In this document: one piece after another, positions 48,732-56,740 of the stretch | Position numbering within the stretch: the first letter of the stretch is position 1 | Layout: each line of letters begins with the position of its first letter | From: Actinomycetota bacterium | GTDB lineage: Bacteria; Actinomycetota; UBA4738; CADDZG01; WHSQ01 | DNA length: 64,000 nucleotides | NCBI GenBank assembly: GCA_030448085.1 | Contig: JAUJNU010000003.1 | Span: forward strand, 37,143-101,142 | Direction: 5' to 3' | The notes under the pieces: generated by a model | Database searches by the model: none | What the model was told of the DNA's origin: nothing | Seen by the model: only the letters and a program-made list of their open reading frames with translations | Position numbers and translations under genes: made by a program

Positions 48732-49681
48732 CAGCTCTGTCCCCACTCAGCCTGGTAGTCCTCGAGCTTCTTCACCCGGACGAGACCTGCGGCCCGCCCT
48801 CGCTCAGCGAACTGGATAGCCATCTTCCTCGAGGCTTCGTCGATCATCTCGTTCCCGAACATGACGGCGCCCCTGCGATCCACCTCGGTGGAATGGCGAT
48901 ACGCGTCGAGGAGGGCCTCCGCCTTGTCGTACTCCTCCTGCGTCGGAGTGAATACCTCATTGAGGACGTCGACCTGCCCCGGGTGGAGCGCCCATTTCCC
49001 GTCGTATCCGAGGGCCCGGGAACGCATCGCCATGGCCCGGAAGCCCTCGAGATCCTTGATGAGCAGGTAGGGGCCATCGATGGCTTGCAGGCCGGCGTCC
49101 CGAGCCGCTACGAGGATGGTCTCGAGGACCCAGTGCCAGTGGTCCCCCGGGTAGCCGGGCATCGGAAGCCCGGCGGTGACCGTGGGCAGCCCGAGGGAGG
49201 CGCTCATGTCCGCAGGGCCGAAGATCAGCGTCTCGAGCCGGTCGGAGGCGTGGGCGATCTCGTGCACGTTCTTCAAACCCGTAGCCGTCTCGATCTGAGC
49301 CTCGATGCCGATCCGCCTGTCGAAGTCGAGGTTCGTCTCGATCATGCGCAGCATGTGATCCACGAACTTCACCTCGTGGGCGTGTTGGACCTTGGGCACC
49401 ATCACACAATCGAGATGCTGGCCCGCCGCCTCAACCACCGTCTTGAGGTCATCCGCTGCCCATTGGGTGTCTATCGAGTTGATGCGGACCACGACTGTTT
49501 TCTCGCGCCAGTCGTTCCCCTTAAGAGCGTCGACGACGTTGCCCCGGGCCTCTTCCTTTGCGAGCGGCGCCACCGAGTCCTCCAGGTCCATGAAGACCAT
49601 GTCGGCGGGAAGGGTTGGCCCCTTCGCGAGCATCTTCGGGCTAGACCCCGGGACGGACAGACAGGACCTACGTGCGCGCAC
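48731..49681 (-). CDS. HpcH/HpaI (CitE-like) acyl-CoA lyase
   Basis: A 316-residue TIM-barrel lyase related to malyl-CoA/beta-methylmalyl-CoA lyases and CitE. Key segments: SCLSVPGSSPKMLAKGPTLP, DMVFMDLEDSVAPLAKEEAR (metal Asp/Glu), VVVRINSIDTQW, LDCVMVPKVQHA, IGIEAQIETATGLKNVHEI and LGYDGKWALHPGQVDVLNEV. The start is GTG 49681 behind a strong AAGGAGGT. It is coupled to the acyl-CoA dehydrogenase, suggesting degradation of a branched or dicarboxylic acyl-CoA, for example through mesaconyl- or methylmalyl-CoA type intermediates. Confidence 0.9.
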   Translation of the reverse strand: MRARRSCLSVPGSSPKMLAKGPTLPADMVFMDLEDSVAPLAKEEARGNVVDALKGNDWREKTVVVRINSIDTQWAADDLKTVVEAAGQHLDCVMVPKVQHAHEVKFVDHMLRMIETNLDFDRRIGIEAQIETATGLKNVHEIAHASDRLETLIFGPADMSASLGLPTVTAGLPMPGYPGDHWHWVLETILVAARDAGLQAIDGPYLLIKDLEGFRAMAMRSRALGYDGKWALHPGQVDVLNEVFTPTQEEYDKAEALLDAYRHSTEVDRRGAVMFGNEMIDEASRKMAIQFAERGRAAGLVRVKKLEDYQAEWGQS

Positions 49682-49739
49682 CTTGGAACCTCCTTCTCGT
49701 GGTTAGGAGATGAGGTTAATCGAGTAAGTCGAGACCCTC

Positions 49740-50978
49740 CTACCTGGCCTCCTCGACCTCCCTGCGTGACGTGGCGAGACGAAAGGCCCTCAGGGCTAGC
49801 TGCATGCGGAGCTTGTCTTCGGGCTCCCTAAGAGACCACCCCGTGAGCTTCTCGATCTGTTTCAACCGGTAGGTGACCGTGTGGGGATGAGCGAACAGCT
49901 TGCTGCCCGCCATCTTTACGCTCCCGTCCGCGTCGAAGAACGCTTCGATGGTTTTCACTAGTTCACCCTTCCTGCGTTCGTCGTACGCGATCAGGGGGCC
50001 GAGCATCTGTTCCACGAAGCGACCGATGAGCCCCGGGTCGATCCGGAGGAAGTGATAGAGGATCAAGTCATCGAACCGATAGACGGGGCCGAGGAGGTCG
50101 AGGTCGAGTCCGATCTCGAGCGCCTCCCTGGCCTCGAGATAAGCCCTGCGGATCCCTTCTAGCCCAAGCTCCGGGCCTCCCAAGCCGAACCTCCACCCGC
50201 TCCCGAGCTCCCCGGCGAGCTTCTCCCCTGCGAGCCCGCCATCGGTGAACGGGTCCGATGGCAGCAAGGCGATCGTTTGCTCACCCTTCTGAAGGACGAT
50301 CGGATCCCCGGTCGTCCCCGACGCAGCGTTCGACGCCGCCGACGAGACGATCGCCTCCTTGCGCGTGTCCTTCCCGGGCCCGTTCCCAACCAGGGCCACG
50401 TAGCTGAGCGAGAGGTCGTAACCGAAGGAATGAGCCCGGGCCAGGATGTCCTCGGGCGAGGCGTCGGATCCGTACAGCAGGTCCGCCAGGAACTCCCGCC
50501 TCGCCCCCTCTTGCTCCCGCACGATCGCGCGCTGAGCTCGCGAGTACGCCTCCGCAACGGCCGTCGAGATCTGGTCGGTGTAACGGAGAACCGCTTCGGC
50601 CAGCTCGATCGTAGCCTCCAGCGGATCACCTTCCGAGGAACGGCACTCGTCCGCAAGCATGTCCCAGCAAACCCGGGAGACCGTCCGATAGGCATGAAGG
50701 ACATCATCGAGAGGGATGCTCGCCTCAGCGCGGCGGGCACCGACACGCTCTATCGCCTCGAGCTCCTCCCGCCCCACGTGACGGCTATCGCTCAGAACCC
50801 GCGCCAGCGTCTCTACGTTGCCACGGACCGAATCCCGTACGTCTTCTAGCAGAAGATCACCCGACCTCCCATAGGAGGGCACGGCGTCCCAGATCGCCAC
50901 TGCAGATCTCTCGACGACCTCGTCCAGCCTGGCCAAGAAGCGGATCACGATCTCCGCGACCGGAACCTGACGAGGCAT
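49740..50978 (-). CDS. PucR/CdaR-family transcriptional regulator
   Basis: A 412-residue regulator. The N-terminal 180 residues form a helical RsbRD/PucR-like sensor (IRFLARLDEVVERSAVAIWD, IPLDDVLHAYRTVSRVCWDM). The middle is the GGDEF-like PucR domain (LGLEGIRRAYLEAREALEIG). The C-terminal helix-turn-helix is LVKTIEAFFDADGSVKMAGS, KLFAHPHTVTYRLKQIEKLT and PEDKLRMQLALRAFRL. It is probably the local regulator of the CitE-like lyase and dehydrogenase genes that follow 58 nt downstream. It begins right at the DUF302 stop. Confidence 0.9.
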   Translation of the reverse strand: MPRQVPVAEIVIRFLARLDEVVERSAVAIWDAVPSYGRSGDLLLEDVRDSVRGNVETLARVLSDSRHVGREELEAIERVGARRAEASIPLDDVLHAYRTVSRVCWDMLADECRSSEGDPLEATIELAEAVLRYTDQISTAVAEAYSRAQRAIVREQEGARREFLADLLYGSDASPEDILARAHSFGYDLSLSYVALVGNGPGKDTRKEAIVSSAASNAASGTTGDPIVLQKGEQTIALLPSDPFTDGGLAGEKLAGELGSGWRFGLGGPELGLEGIRRAYLEAREALEIGLDLDLLGPVYRFDDLILYHFLRIDPGLIGRFVEQMLGPLIAYDERRKGELVKTIEAFFDADGSVKMAGSKLFAHPHTVTYRLKQIEKLTGWSLREPEDKLRMQLALRAFRLATSRREVEEAR

Positions 50979-51376
50979 CAGCCGGGAACTCCTACTTTGT
51001 GAAGCACCCTTTGCAACGCGTCCCTCACCTCTCGGACGAGACCTTCCGCGGCCGGTTCTTCGGCCCCCTCGATGATGTCCTCGGGGTCGAGTGCCGCGAC
51101 GACCGCGGTCTCCCCGGTCTGCTGGACCACGAGGTTGCAGGGCAGATGAACCGCCACCTCCATGTCAGACCCTTCGACGGCTCGCTTGCTGACACTGGAG
51201 TTCCACACACCCATGATCAGATACTGACGTTCGTCACCAGCTTCAGGCCCGAGGAGGCCGCCGACATGCATCTCAGACAGGATCGAGAAACCCTCGCCTC
51301 GGAATGCGAGCCGGGTCTTGATGACCGCCTCGTCGTACCCCTGAGGCACGGCTATCGAGTATCCGTATCCACTCAT
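50978..51376 (-). CDS. DUF302 family protein
   Basis: A 132-residue protein with the DUF302 plan: YGYSIAVPQGYDEAVIKTRL, GFSILSEMHVGG, then VAVHLPCNLVVQQTGETAVV and LDPEDIIEG. The single Cys in LPCNLVV is conserved in the family and may bind a metal or heme; function unknown. It has a leaderless-type start from the symmetric promoter shared with ftcD and overlaps pucR by one base. Confidence 0.9.
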   Translation of the reverse strand: MSGYGYSIAVPQGYDEAVIKTRLAFRGEGFSILSEMHVGGLLGPEAGDERQYLIMGVWNSSVSKRAVEGSDMEVAVHLPCNLVVQQTGETAVVAALDPEDIIEGAEEPAAEGLVREVRDALQRVLHKVGVPG

Positions 51377-51383
51377 GTGCCAT

Positions 51384-51390
51384 TACGGTA
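51384..51390. promoter_or_regulatory. Overlapping divergent -10 boxes (DUF302 and ftcD)
   Basis: TACGGTA reads TACGGT on the plus strand and TACCGT on the minus strand, overlapping by five bases. The minus box ends 8 nt before ATG 51376 and the plus box 10 nt before ATG 51400. Confidence 0.45.
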
Positions 51391-51399
51391 CCCGCTCTC

Positions 51400-52263
51400 A
51401 TGTCCCTCATAGCGATCCCCAACGTTTCCGAAGGCACCGACGGCCAGCGCATAGCCGACCTGCGGTGGGCTGCTTCCGGCAGCGGTGCCGAGGTCCTCGA
51501 CACCGATTCCGACCCCGCGCACAACAGGACCGTGTTCACCCTGACCGGAGCCGCAGATGCCCTCAGGGACAGCCTGGCCTCCCTCGCCGCGTCCGCCGAC
51601 GGGATGATCGACCTCACCCGCCAGGAGGGCGCACATCCGCGGGTCGGGACCCTCGACGTCTGCCCGCTGGTGCCCCACGAGGCGCCGATGGAAGAAGCGG
51701 TGACGACCGCTCGCGAAGTGGGCAAGCGCATAGCCGATGAGCTGGCGCTCCCGGTCTACCTGTACGGAGCCGCGGCAACGAGGGAGGAAAAGCGCGCCCT
51801 GCCAGACATAAGGAGGGCGGCTTGGCCTCGCTGATCGCCAGGGCGAAGCAAGGTTTCGTGCCCGATCTCGGGCCTCAGGAGATCGACCCCGCAGGGGGCG
51901 TCGTGCGTGGGAGCCCGCGACGTGCTGATCGTTCAACGTCTGGCTCCGAGCCGAAGCTGAGTCGGCGGCCTCCATAGCGAGGGAGGTGCGCCAGATCCGG
52001 GGGGTAAGAGCTCTCGGCCTCGCCATCGGTCCCGGCGTGTCCCAAGTATCGATGAACCTCGTCGAGCCGGAGAAAACCGGCGTCGAGGATGCTTTTGCGG
52101 CGGTCCAAGAGCACGCCCGGAAGATCGGCGCCGAGATCGAGGGACCGAGCTGATCGGCCTGATACCGGACAGGTTCCTTCCGGCACCGGACAGGGCAGCG
52201 GCCCGGCTGCTGATCCGGCCGGGCCGCTCCTTGGAAGAAAGGCTGCGTCTAGCGGCGGGTTGA
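51400..52263 (+). CDS. ftcD: Glutamate formimidoyltransferase, frameshifted
   Basis: Transfers the formimino group of formiminoglutamate to tetrahydrofolate in histidine degradation, or acts on formyl derivatives. About 287 residues: SLIAIPNVSEGTDGQRIADL, LDTDSDPAHNRTVFTLTG, EGAHPRVGTLDVCPLVPHEA and LPVYLYGAAATREEKRALPD in the first frame. Later frames give FVPDLGPQEIDPAGGVV, FNVWLRAEAESAASIAREV, RGVRALGLAIGPGVSQVSMN and the end ERLRLAAG with stop 52261-52263. Indels lie near 51822, 51905 and 51935. The final 15 bases overlap the convergent histone-like gene. No other hut genes are nearby. Confidence 0.85.
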
Positions 52264-52785
52264 CTTCCTCGCCCCGGTCGACTTGCGGCCGGTGCTCTTC
52301 TTCGCCGTCGACTTGCGACCGGTGGTCTTGCGGCCGGTGCTCTTCTTCGCCGTCGACTTGCGACCGGTGGTCTTGCGGCCGGTGGACTTGCGGCCGGTGG
52401 ACTTGCGGCCGGTGGACTTGCGGCCGGTGCTCTTCTTCGCCGTCGACTTGCGACCGGTGGTCTTGCGGCCGGTGCTCTTCTTCGCCGTCGACTTGCGACC
52501 GGTGGTCTTGCGGCCGGTGCTCTTCTTCGCCGTCGACTTGCGACCGGTGGTCTTGCGGCCGGTGCTCTTCTTCGCCGTCGACTTGCGACCGGTGGTCTTG
52601 CGGCCGGTGCTCTTCTTCGCCGTCGACTTACGCCCGGTCGTCTTCTTCGCCGTCGACTTACGCCCGGTCGTCTTCTTCGTGCCGGTGGACTTGCGGCCGG
52701 TGGTCCTCTTCGTTCCGGTCGACTTACGTGCGGTCGTCTTCTTCGTGCCGGTGGACTTGCGTCCCGTCGTCTTCTTCGCTGCCAA
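52249..52785 (-). CDS. Lysine-rich histone H1-like repeat protein
   Basis: A 178-residue, extremely basic protein starting MAAKKTTGRKSTGTKK from TTG 52785, with GGGAGG eight nt upstream. The whole chain is built from Lys-Ser/Thr-Thr-Gly-Arg and Ser-Thr-Ala-Lys-Lys units, with almost no hydrophobic residues, so it must be disordered. Such tails resemble histone H1 or HupS/HU tails and are expected to coat DNA. There is no folded HU domain. Because of the repeats, copy number may vary between cells or be miscounted in assembly. It ends tail-to-tail with ftcD, sharing 15 bases. Confidence 0.8.
   Translation of the reverse strand: MAAKKTTGRKSTGTKKTTARKSTGTKRTTGRKSTGTKKTTGRKSTAKKTTGRKSTAKKSTGRKTTGRKSTAKKSTGRKTTGRKSTAKKSTGRKTTGRKSTAKKSTGRKTTGRKSTAKKSTGRKSTGRKSTGRKSTGRKTTGRKSTAKKSTGRKTTGRKSTAKKSTGRKSTGARKSTRR
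52306..52665. repeat. 45-bp tandem repeat in the histone-like gene
   Basis: Near-identical 45-bp units start at 52441, 52486, 52531, 52576 and 52621 (each begins CGTCGACTTG or CGTCGACTTA), with related copies from 52306. Each encodes 15 residues (STGRKTTGRKSTAKK pattern). Nucleotide identity, not just protein identity, indicates recent duplication or gene conversion. Confidence 0.9.
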
Positions 52786-53078
52786 TCCCCACACCTCCCG
52801 ATCGTCTCTCCCGTGGAACCGTCTCGACTCCACGTGGTGGTTTCCCCGTCTCCACTCTTAGAGATGGAGATGCAACAACTCGAACTGCGCGGTGCTTCGA
52901 TGCAACGTGTACTTAAACAAGTACAAGAGCATTAAAGCCCTATACATCACGAAGGTGCAAGCATTTGTTCGATGCGCGCGTGTGTTGCATGTTTCTCATG
53001 GAGTTCGTCACGACGGTGCAGGAGGAAGGAGCGACGCGTGTTCACGCGCTGCGGTGGTCGAAGAAAACGTTCGAGCGT
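52786..53078. other. Intergenic region between the histone-like gene and whiB
   Basis: About 290 bases with lower GC than the surroundings. It should hold the promoter of the histone-like gene on the minus strand. An inverted repeat GTACTTAAACAAGTAC lies at 52909-52924. Short plus-strand frames across this stretch are antisense to whiB and lack similarity. Confidence 0.4.
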
Positions 53079-53350
53079 TTACGCGCTACGAAGTCTGCGC
53101 GCCGTTCGCTTTTCGCGCCGCAGCCGACGTCGTTCTCTTCCGAGTGTACCGCCCCAGATACCGAATGCTCTTTGTTGTTGAGCGCGTATTCGAGACACTG
53201 CGAACGAACGGGGCATTGATTGCAAACTGCGCGAGCCGCCTTTGACGAGCCACCGCGTTCGGGAAAGAAGATCTCGGGGTCGACCTCGTTGCAGCGAGCA
53301 TGCACCTGCCAATCGACTGGCTGCAGCAACTTCGTTGTTATGCGTTGCAT
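53079..53350 (-). CDS. WhiB-family iron-sulfur transcriptional regulator, one frameshift
   Basis: About 90 residues. The four cluster-binding Cys residues are in VHARCNEVDPEIFFPERGG and ARAVCNQCPVRSQCLEYAL. The turn GIWGGTLGRERRRLRREK is present in another frame; a missing T near 53165 (within CATTCGGT) breaks the gene. It ends KRTARRLRSA. WhiB proteins bind [4Fe-4S] clusters, interact with the main sigma factor and exist only in Actinobacteria and their phages. Length and Cys spacing fit the WhiB1/WhmE type. The 247 bases upstream hold no gene and should contain the promoter. Confidence 0.9.
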
Positions 53351-53597
53351 GTCCCCGGACCTTTCCCTCTGCCATCCGGCCGCGAGGTCGTTTTCGATCT
53401 CACAACCACCCGGCTCGGTCTTAGCCTGCCGTCGAGGAGCTAGGATCCCCTACCTAACTCCCGCCCTGTAATTACATCTTTGTGATTCTAGGGGCCAAGG
53501 GCCGCCCGTGGCAAGCGGGCCGCGAAGAATCGGGTCGAGTGTCGCGGGGCCGGGGGTGAGGGCGAGGACCTAGGAGAAGCGCGCTCCTCGGGCGGGA

Positions 53598-53978
53598 TCA
53601 GATCAGGGCGAGGGTCGAGTCGATCAGCATGGAGACATCAACAGGCTTGGTGAGGCAAACCTTCGCCCCGGCTCGCCCCAGCCATCGGTCCTGCTCGCGT
53701 TCGAGCAGCATCAACACGGGGATGTCATGGAGGTCCTCCCGCTGTGACATGTCGGCAAGAAGCGCGAAGCCGCCGGAGTTCCCCGTTCGAAGAGAGACGA
53801 TGATCGCGCCGGGCACCTCTTCTTCCAGCCGCGCCAACGCATCCCCAGCGTCTTCCGCAAGCACCACTTCGACGTGAGCAGGAAACCCGAACGTGGCTTC
53901 CTCGCGTACGTGGTCGTCGTCAGAGACCACCAGGACCTGCAGTGGCTCGGCGGTCTCCTCAGCCTCCGGAGGCGGCAT
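53598..53978 (-). CDS. Degenerate response-regulator receiver protein
   Basis: A 126-residue receiver fold: LQVLVVSDDDHVREEATFGF with the acidic pair, VEVVLAEDAGDALARLEEEV, then GAIIVSLRTGNSGGFALLAD, IPVLMLLEREQDR and AKVCLTKPVDVSM with the conserved Lys. The phospho-acceptor Asp at the end of strand 3 is replaced by Ser (IIVSLRTG), so normal phosphorylation is not expected. ATG 53978 overlaps the upstream zinc-ribbon gene by 20 nt; a longer start at 54032 is possible. Confidence 0.8.
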   Translation of the reverse strand: MPPPEAEETAEPLQVLVVSDDDHVREEATFGFPAHVEVVLAEDAGDALARLEEEVPGAIIVSLRTGNSGGFALLADMSQREDLHDIPVLMLLEREQDRWLGRAGAKVCLTKPVDVSMLIDSTLALI

Positions 53979-54282
53979 CCGCGCTCCGCTCCTGCTCTTG
54001 CGCCTGCTGCGAGACCGCCTTGAGAAGCCCATCCAGGTCGAGGCGGAACCCCGTCTCGAGGCCCTGGAGCCGCGATGCCAAAGCGTCCACGAAGTTTCCG
54101 CGGCGAGCTCGGTCGTGGCGACCGTCTCGACGAGCAGTGGCGAGTAGTGCCCTCGCGAAGCGGGACCCGCAGAAGGGACAGCGGCCTGGCGCGTCAGACT
54201 CAGGGCCTATCTGCGACAGGAGAAAGGTCCTGTCACAGTTGTCGCACGTTGCCTCGATCTTCAAGGTCTCACCTTCGCTCAC
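53959..54282 (-). CDS. Zinc-ribbon hypothetical protein
   Basis: A 107-residue protein from GTG 54282. Residues 5-45 contain two CxxC pairs (EATCDNCDRTF and GRCPFCGSRF), a zinc ribbon of rubredoxin-like or MJ0042 type. The rest is helical and charged (RLQGLETGFRLDLDGLLKAV). It overlaps the degenerate receiver gene by 20 nt, so the pair is co-expressed and may act together. Function unknown. Confidence 0.7.
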   Translation of the reverse strand: MSEGETLKIEATCDNCDRTFLLSQIGPESDAPGRCPFCGSRFARALLATARRDGRHDRARRGNFVDALASRLQGLETGFRLDLDGLLKAVSQQAQEQERSADAASGG

Positions 54283-54301
54283 CGGGTCCGCCTGACTGAT
54301 A

Positions 54302-55644
54302 CTAGACCGGGTCCTTGCCCTTCCCTCGAAAGAGAGCGCTCGCTAAGAGGAAACTGACAGCGAAGGTCGGGATAGAGGCGCCGACCGTGCCCGCTATGTC
54401 CGTCAGCGGCTCACCCACCATGTTGCGGACCCCGGCCGTCCACCACGGGCCCGGTGGGGCTGATCCAGTGATAGAGCGCGAAACCGGTGACCCATGGGAT
54501 GAACGGGACCCACCTGACCCCGGGGCGGGCCGCAGCCACGGCGACCCGCGCCGCGACAGGTGGTGAGCAGCCAGAACCGCGAATAACGGCACGAAGACCG
54601 AACCGAGGAGGAACAGGAAGAACTCATAGCGCTCCATCGTGAGAGCTCCCGCAAGCCCGTGCCGATCACGGCTATCGCGATCAGGAACGCGCGGCGCGAG
54701 ACCCGCGGCCAGATGTTCTGAAGCGACACGGCTGCTGAGTACATGTTCGCGAACGCCTCGGTCCCCACGAGCAGCCCCGTCAGAAAGAGGATTCCGGCGA
54801 GGGACCCACCGGCGAGCGCGAGCACTCCGGCTGCGATGGCCCCCGGTGAAGGAGCGGCCCCCGCTCCGAGCACCAGAGCCGCTCCCAGCGCATAGAGCCA
54901 CACGTTCGCTGCCAGGTAACCGACGAAGGTCCCGGCGGAACGCAGCCCGAGGACCGGTCGCATAACGCGTGTAGTCGGCGACGAGCGGGATCCACGAGAT
55001 CGGCATGACGATCACGAGATCCAGCCCGATACCGAAGCTCAGCTCGCCCGTCCCGGGCGCAGTTAGCGCAGCACCTATCCCCTCGCTCGTCACGACGAGG
55101 CCCGTCAGGACGAGGCAGATCGCTCGATGACCCACACCCCGAACCGCTCCATCCACACCTTCGTGACCCCGACGGGCCCCCACAGCGCGAGGCCGGTGCA
55201 GACGAGGGCGGCTATCCCGAGCCACAACCAACGAAGCGAGATCCCGAACACCTGTTGCACCACCAGGTCGGCCACGAACGAGATTGCCCACAGCTCCACC
55301 GCGGTCCAACCGATCAACTGCAGGGCATTGAGGGCGCTAGGAACCCACGATCCACGAACGCCGAGGAGTGGCCGGAGAAGAACCATCGTCGGAACTCCGC
55401 TCTGCGCACCTGGCGGCCCCGCGAGGCCCAACAACCCGGCCCCAGGACGGAGCCGACGACGATCGCAACGAGAGCGGTGGCGAAGCCGAGCCCGGGGACC
55501 AGCAGCGCGCCGGTCACGAGAACCAGCATGCCGATGCCGAGGTCGCCCCACAGGACGGCGAGAGGTGCCGGCCCGACAACACCCTCTGGTGGGGGCGGTC
55601 GGCTGAACGATGGTGTCGCTAGGCAGCAAGGTCTCGGTGGCCAT
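54302..55644 (-). CDS. cytX: NCS1-family permease under a TPP riboswitch (likely CytX-type HMP transporter), frameshifted
   Basis: A 12-helix nucleobase:cation symporter of about 445 residues. Recognised parts in successive frames: ALNALQLIGWTAVELWAISF, LRWLWLGIAALVCTGLALWG, DLVIVMPISWIPLVADYTRY, GYLAANVWLYALGAALVLGA, LFLTGLLVGTEAFANMYSAA and FFLFLLGSVFVPLFAVLAAH. The segment WIPLVADYTRYA is a family signature. At least seven indels break it. The riboswitch directly upstream makes a thiamine-precursor (hydroxymethylpyrimidine) or thiamine substrate likely. Start ATG 55644 follows GGAGGAG inside the riboswitch 3' arm. Confidence 0.82.
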
Positions 55645-55647
55645 GGC

Positions 55648-55753
55648 GTCTCCTCCGCAGGTCTGAACCTGATCAGGTTGTGTCCGGTCTCCCGGATCTG
55701 GGGTCGTGGCCGTCGGTGACGGCTGCCTCTCAGCCCGTAGGCTCCCCGCGCTC
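55648..55753 (-). promoter_or_regulatory. TPP (THI-box) riboswitch
   Basis: On the minus strand, GGGAGCC and GGGCTGAGAGG (the CTGAGA pyrimidine-sensor element) are followed about 50 nt later by ACCTGATCAGGTTCAGACC and TGCGGAGGAG (pyrophosphate-sensor arm and closing stem). This is the universal THI-box layout. The 3' stem contains the ribosome site GGAGGAG seven nt before ATG 55644, so translational control by TPP is likely. Confidence 0.93.
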
Positions 55754-55770
55754 GGCTCAGCCTAAGGCAA

Positions 55771-56704
55771 TTACGCCGACGTCTGCGCCTGCGTCTCCCT
55801 GAGGGAGGCCTCGGCTCGCGCGTAGATCGAGCCCTCGGAAGAGGAGTTGTCGCCTACGCCTGCGGAGACCGTTGCGTTGCGCAACCCCTCGCCGGCGGTA
55901 GCGATCCTCCAGGCAAGCCTGATCGCGGCGATCTCAGCCCCCTCCTCGAGGTCCTGGGCATCAGCACCGCAAGAAGCCCGGTCGTAGCGAGAAGTAGATG
56001 TCCGAGGCGTTTCCGCTGTGAAGAACGTCGGCGATGCCCTTGTCGATCCCATTTGCCCGCTCGGCGCCGAGGGACTCCGTCAGTGAAGCGTGATCGTCCA
56101 CTTCCAGTAGGACGAGGCTCACGGGGTCGCCGTGACGCTTGATGCGCAGCAGCTCGGTGGCGAGCTGCGACTGGAGAGCCTGCTCGTTCCCCAGCCCCGT
56201 GACCGGGTCGATCCCCGTTGCACCTCTCTCGGACACGAACCTGAACCCGTTCGCGAGGCAAGCGCCCATCACACGGCTCACCGACTCCAGGACCGCCGCA
56301 TCTTCTTCGCTGAACCCGGCGGCCGTCTCCTTCGTCACCTTCACGATGCCGGGGGCCGTCCGGGTGTTGAAGCGAGGCGCACATGGCCCACCTGGGACGG
56401 CCCTGGTCCTCAGCCGTCTCTTCGGACACCGCCACATGCCCGGTCTCGAGGCACCCGGCGGCAAGGGAGCCGTCCAGCGGATAACGGAGCTCCTCGGCGG
56501 GCCGGACCCGTCCGGCAGCAGCCGCGCAGACCAGCTGTTCCCCTCCAGCAGCTCGACCGCCGCAGCTGCGGCCCCGGTAAGGATCTGAGCTTCCGCCGCT
56601 ATCAGCTACATGACCTTGTCGGTATTATGCTCGGGGGTCGCGTGCCTCACCGGCGCCCCCACGACCGCCACGAGCCTGTCGGAACCGATTTCAGAGAGCT
56701 TCAT
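55771..56704 (-). CDS. GAF plus degenerate GGDEF protein, frameshifted
   Basis: About 310 residues. Joined frames give MKLSEIGSDRLVAVVGAPVR, then a GAF-like domain (LIAAEAQILTGAAAAAVELL, PGIVKVTKETAAGFSEEDAA) and a GGDEF-type domain (IDPVTGLGNEQALQSQLATE, VSLVLLEVDDHASLTESLG). The active-site motif reads RYDRA then GFLAVLMP where GGDEF is expected, so it is probably not a cyclase. The end is GLRNATVSAGVGDNSSSEG. An in-frame TAG occurs at codon 32 and indels near 55970-55990 and 56390-56460. It may be a cyclic-di-GMP or GTP sensor, or inactive. Confidence 0.65.
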
Positions 56705-56740
56705 GCGCTCAGTGTGACCTCTCCGGACGGCCAGCTCGCG

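Noticed and set aside
52249..52861. CRISPR-like array or plus-strand Leu/Arg/Pro repeat protein
   Set aside because: The 45-bp units are contiguous with no spacers and encode a Lys-rich repeat protein on the minus strand, with a ribosome site and stop. The plus frame is its shadow.
52892..53245. 117-codon plus-strand frame
   Set aside because: Mostly antisense to whiB, and no similarity or ribosome site was seen.
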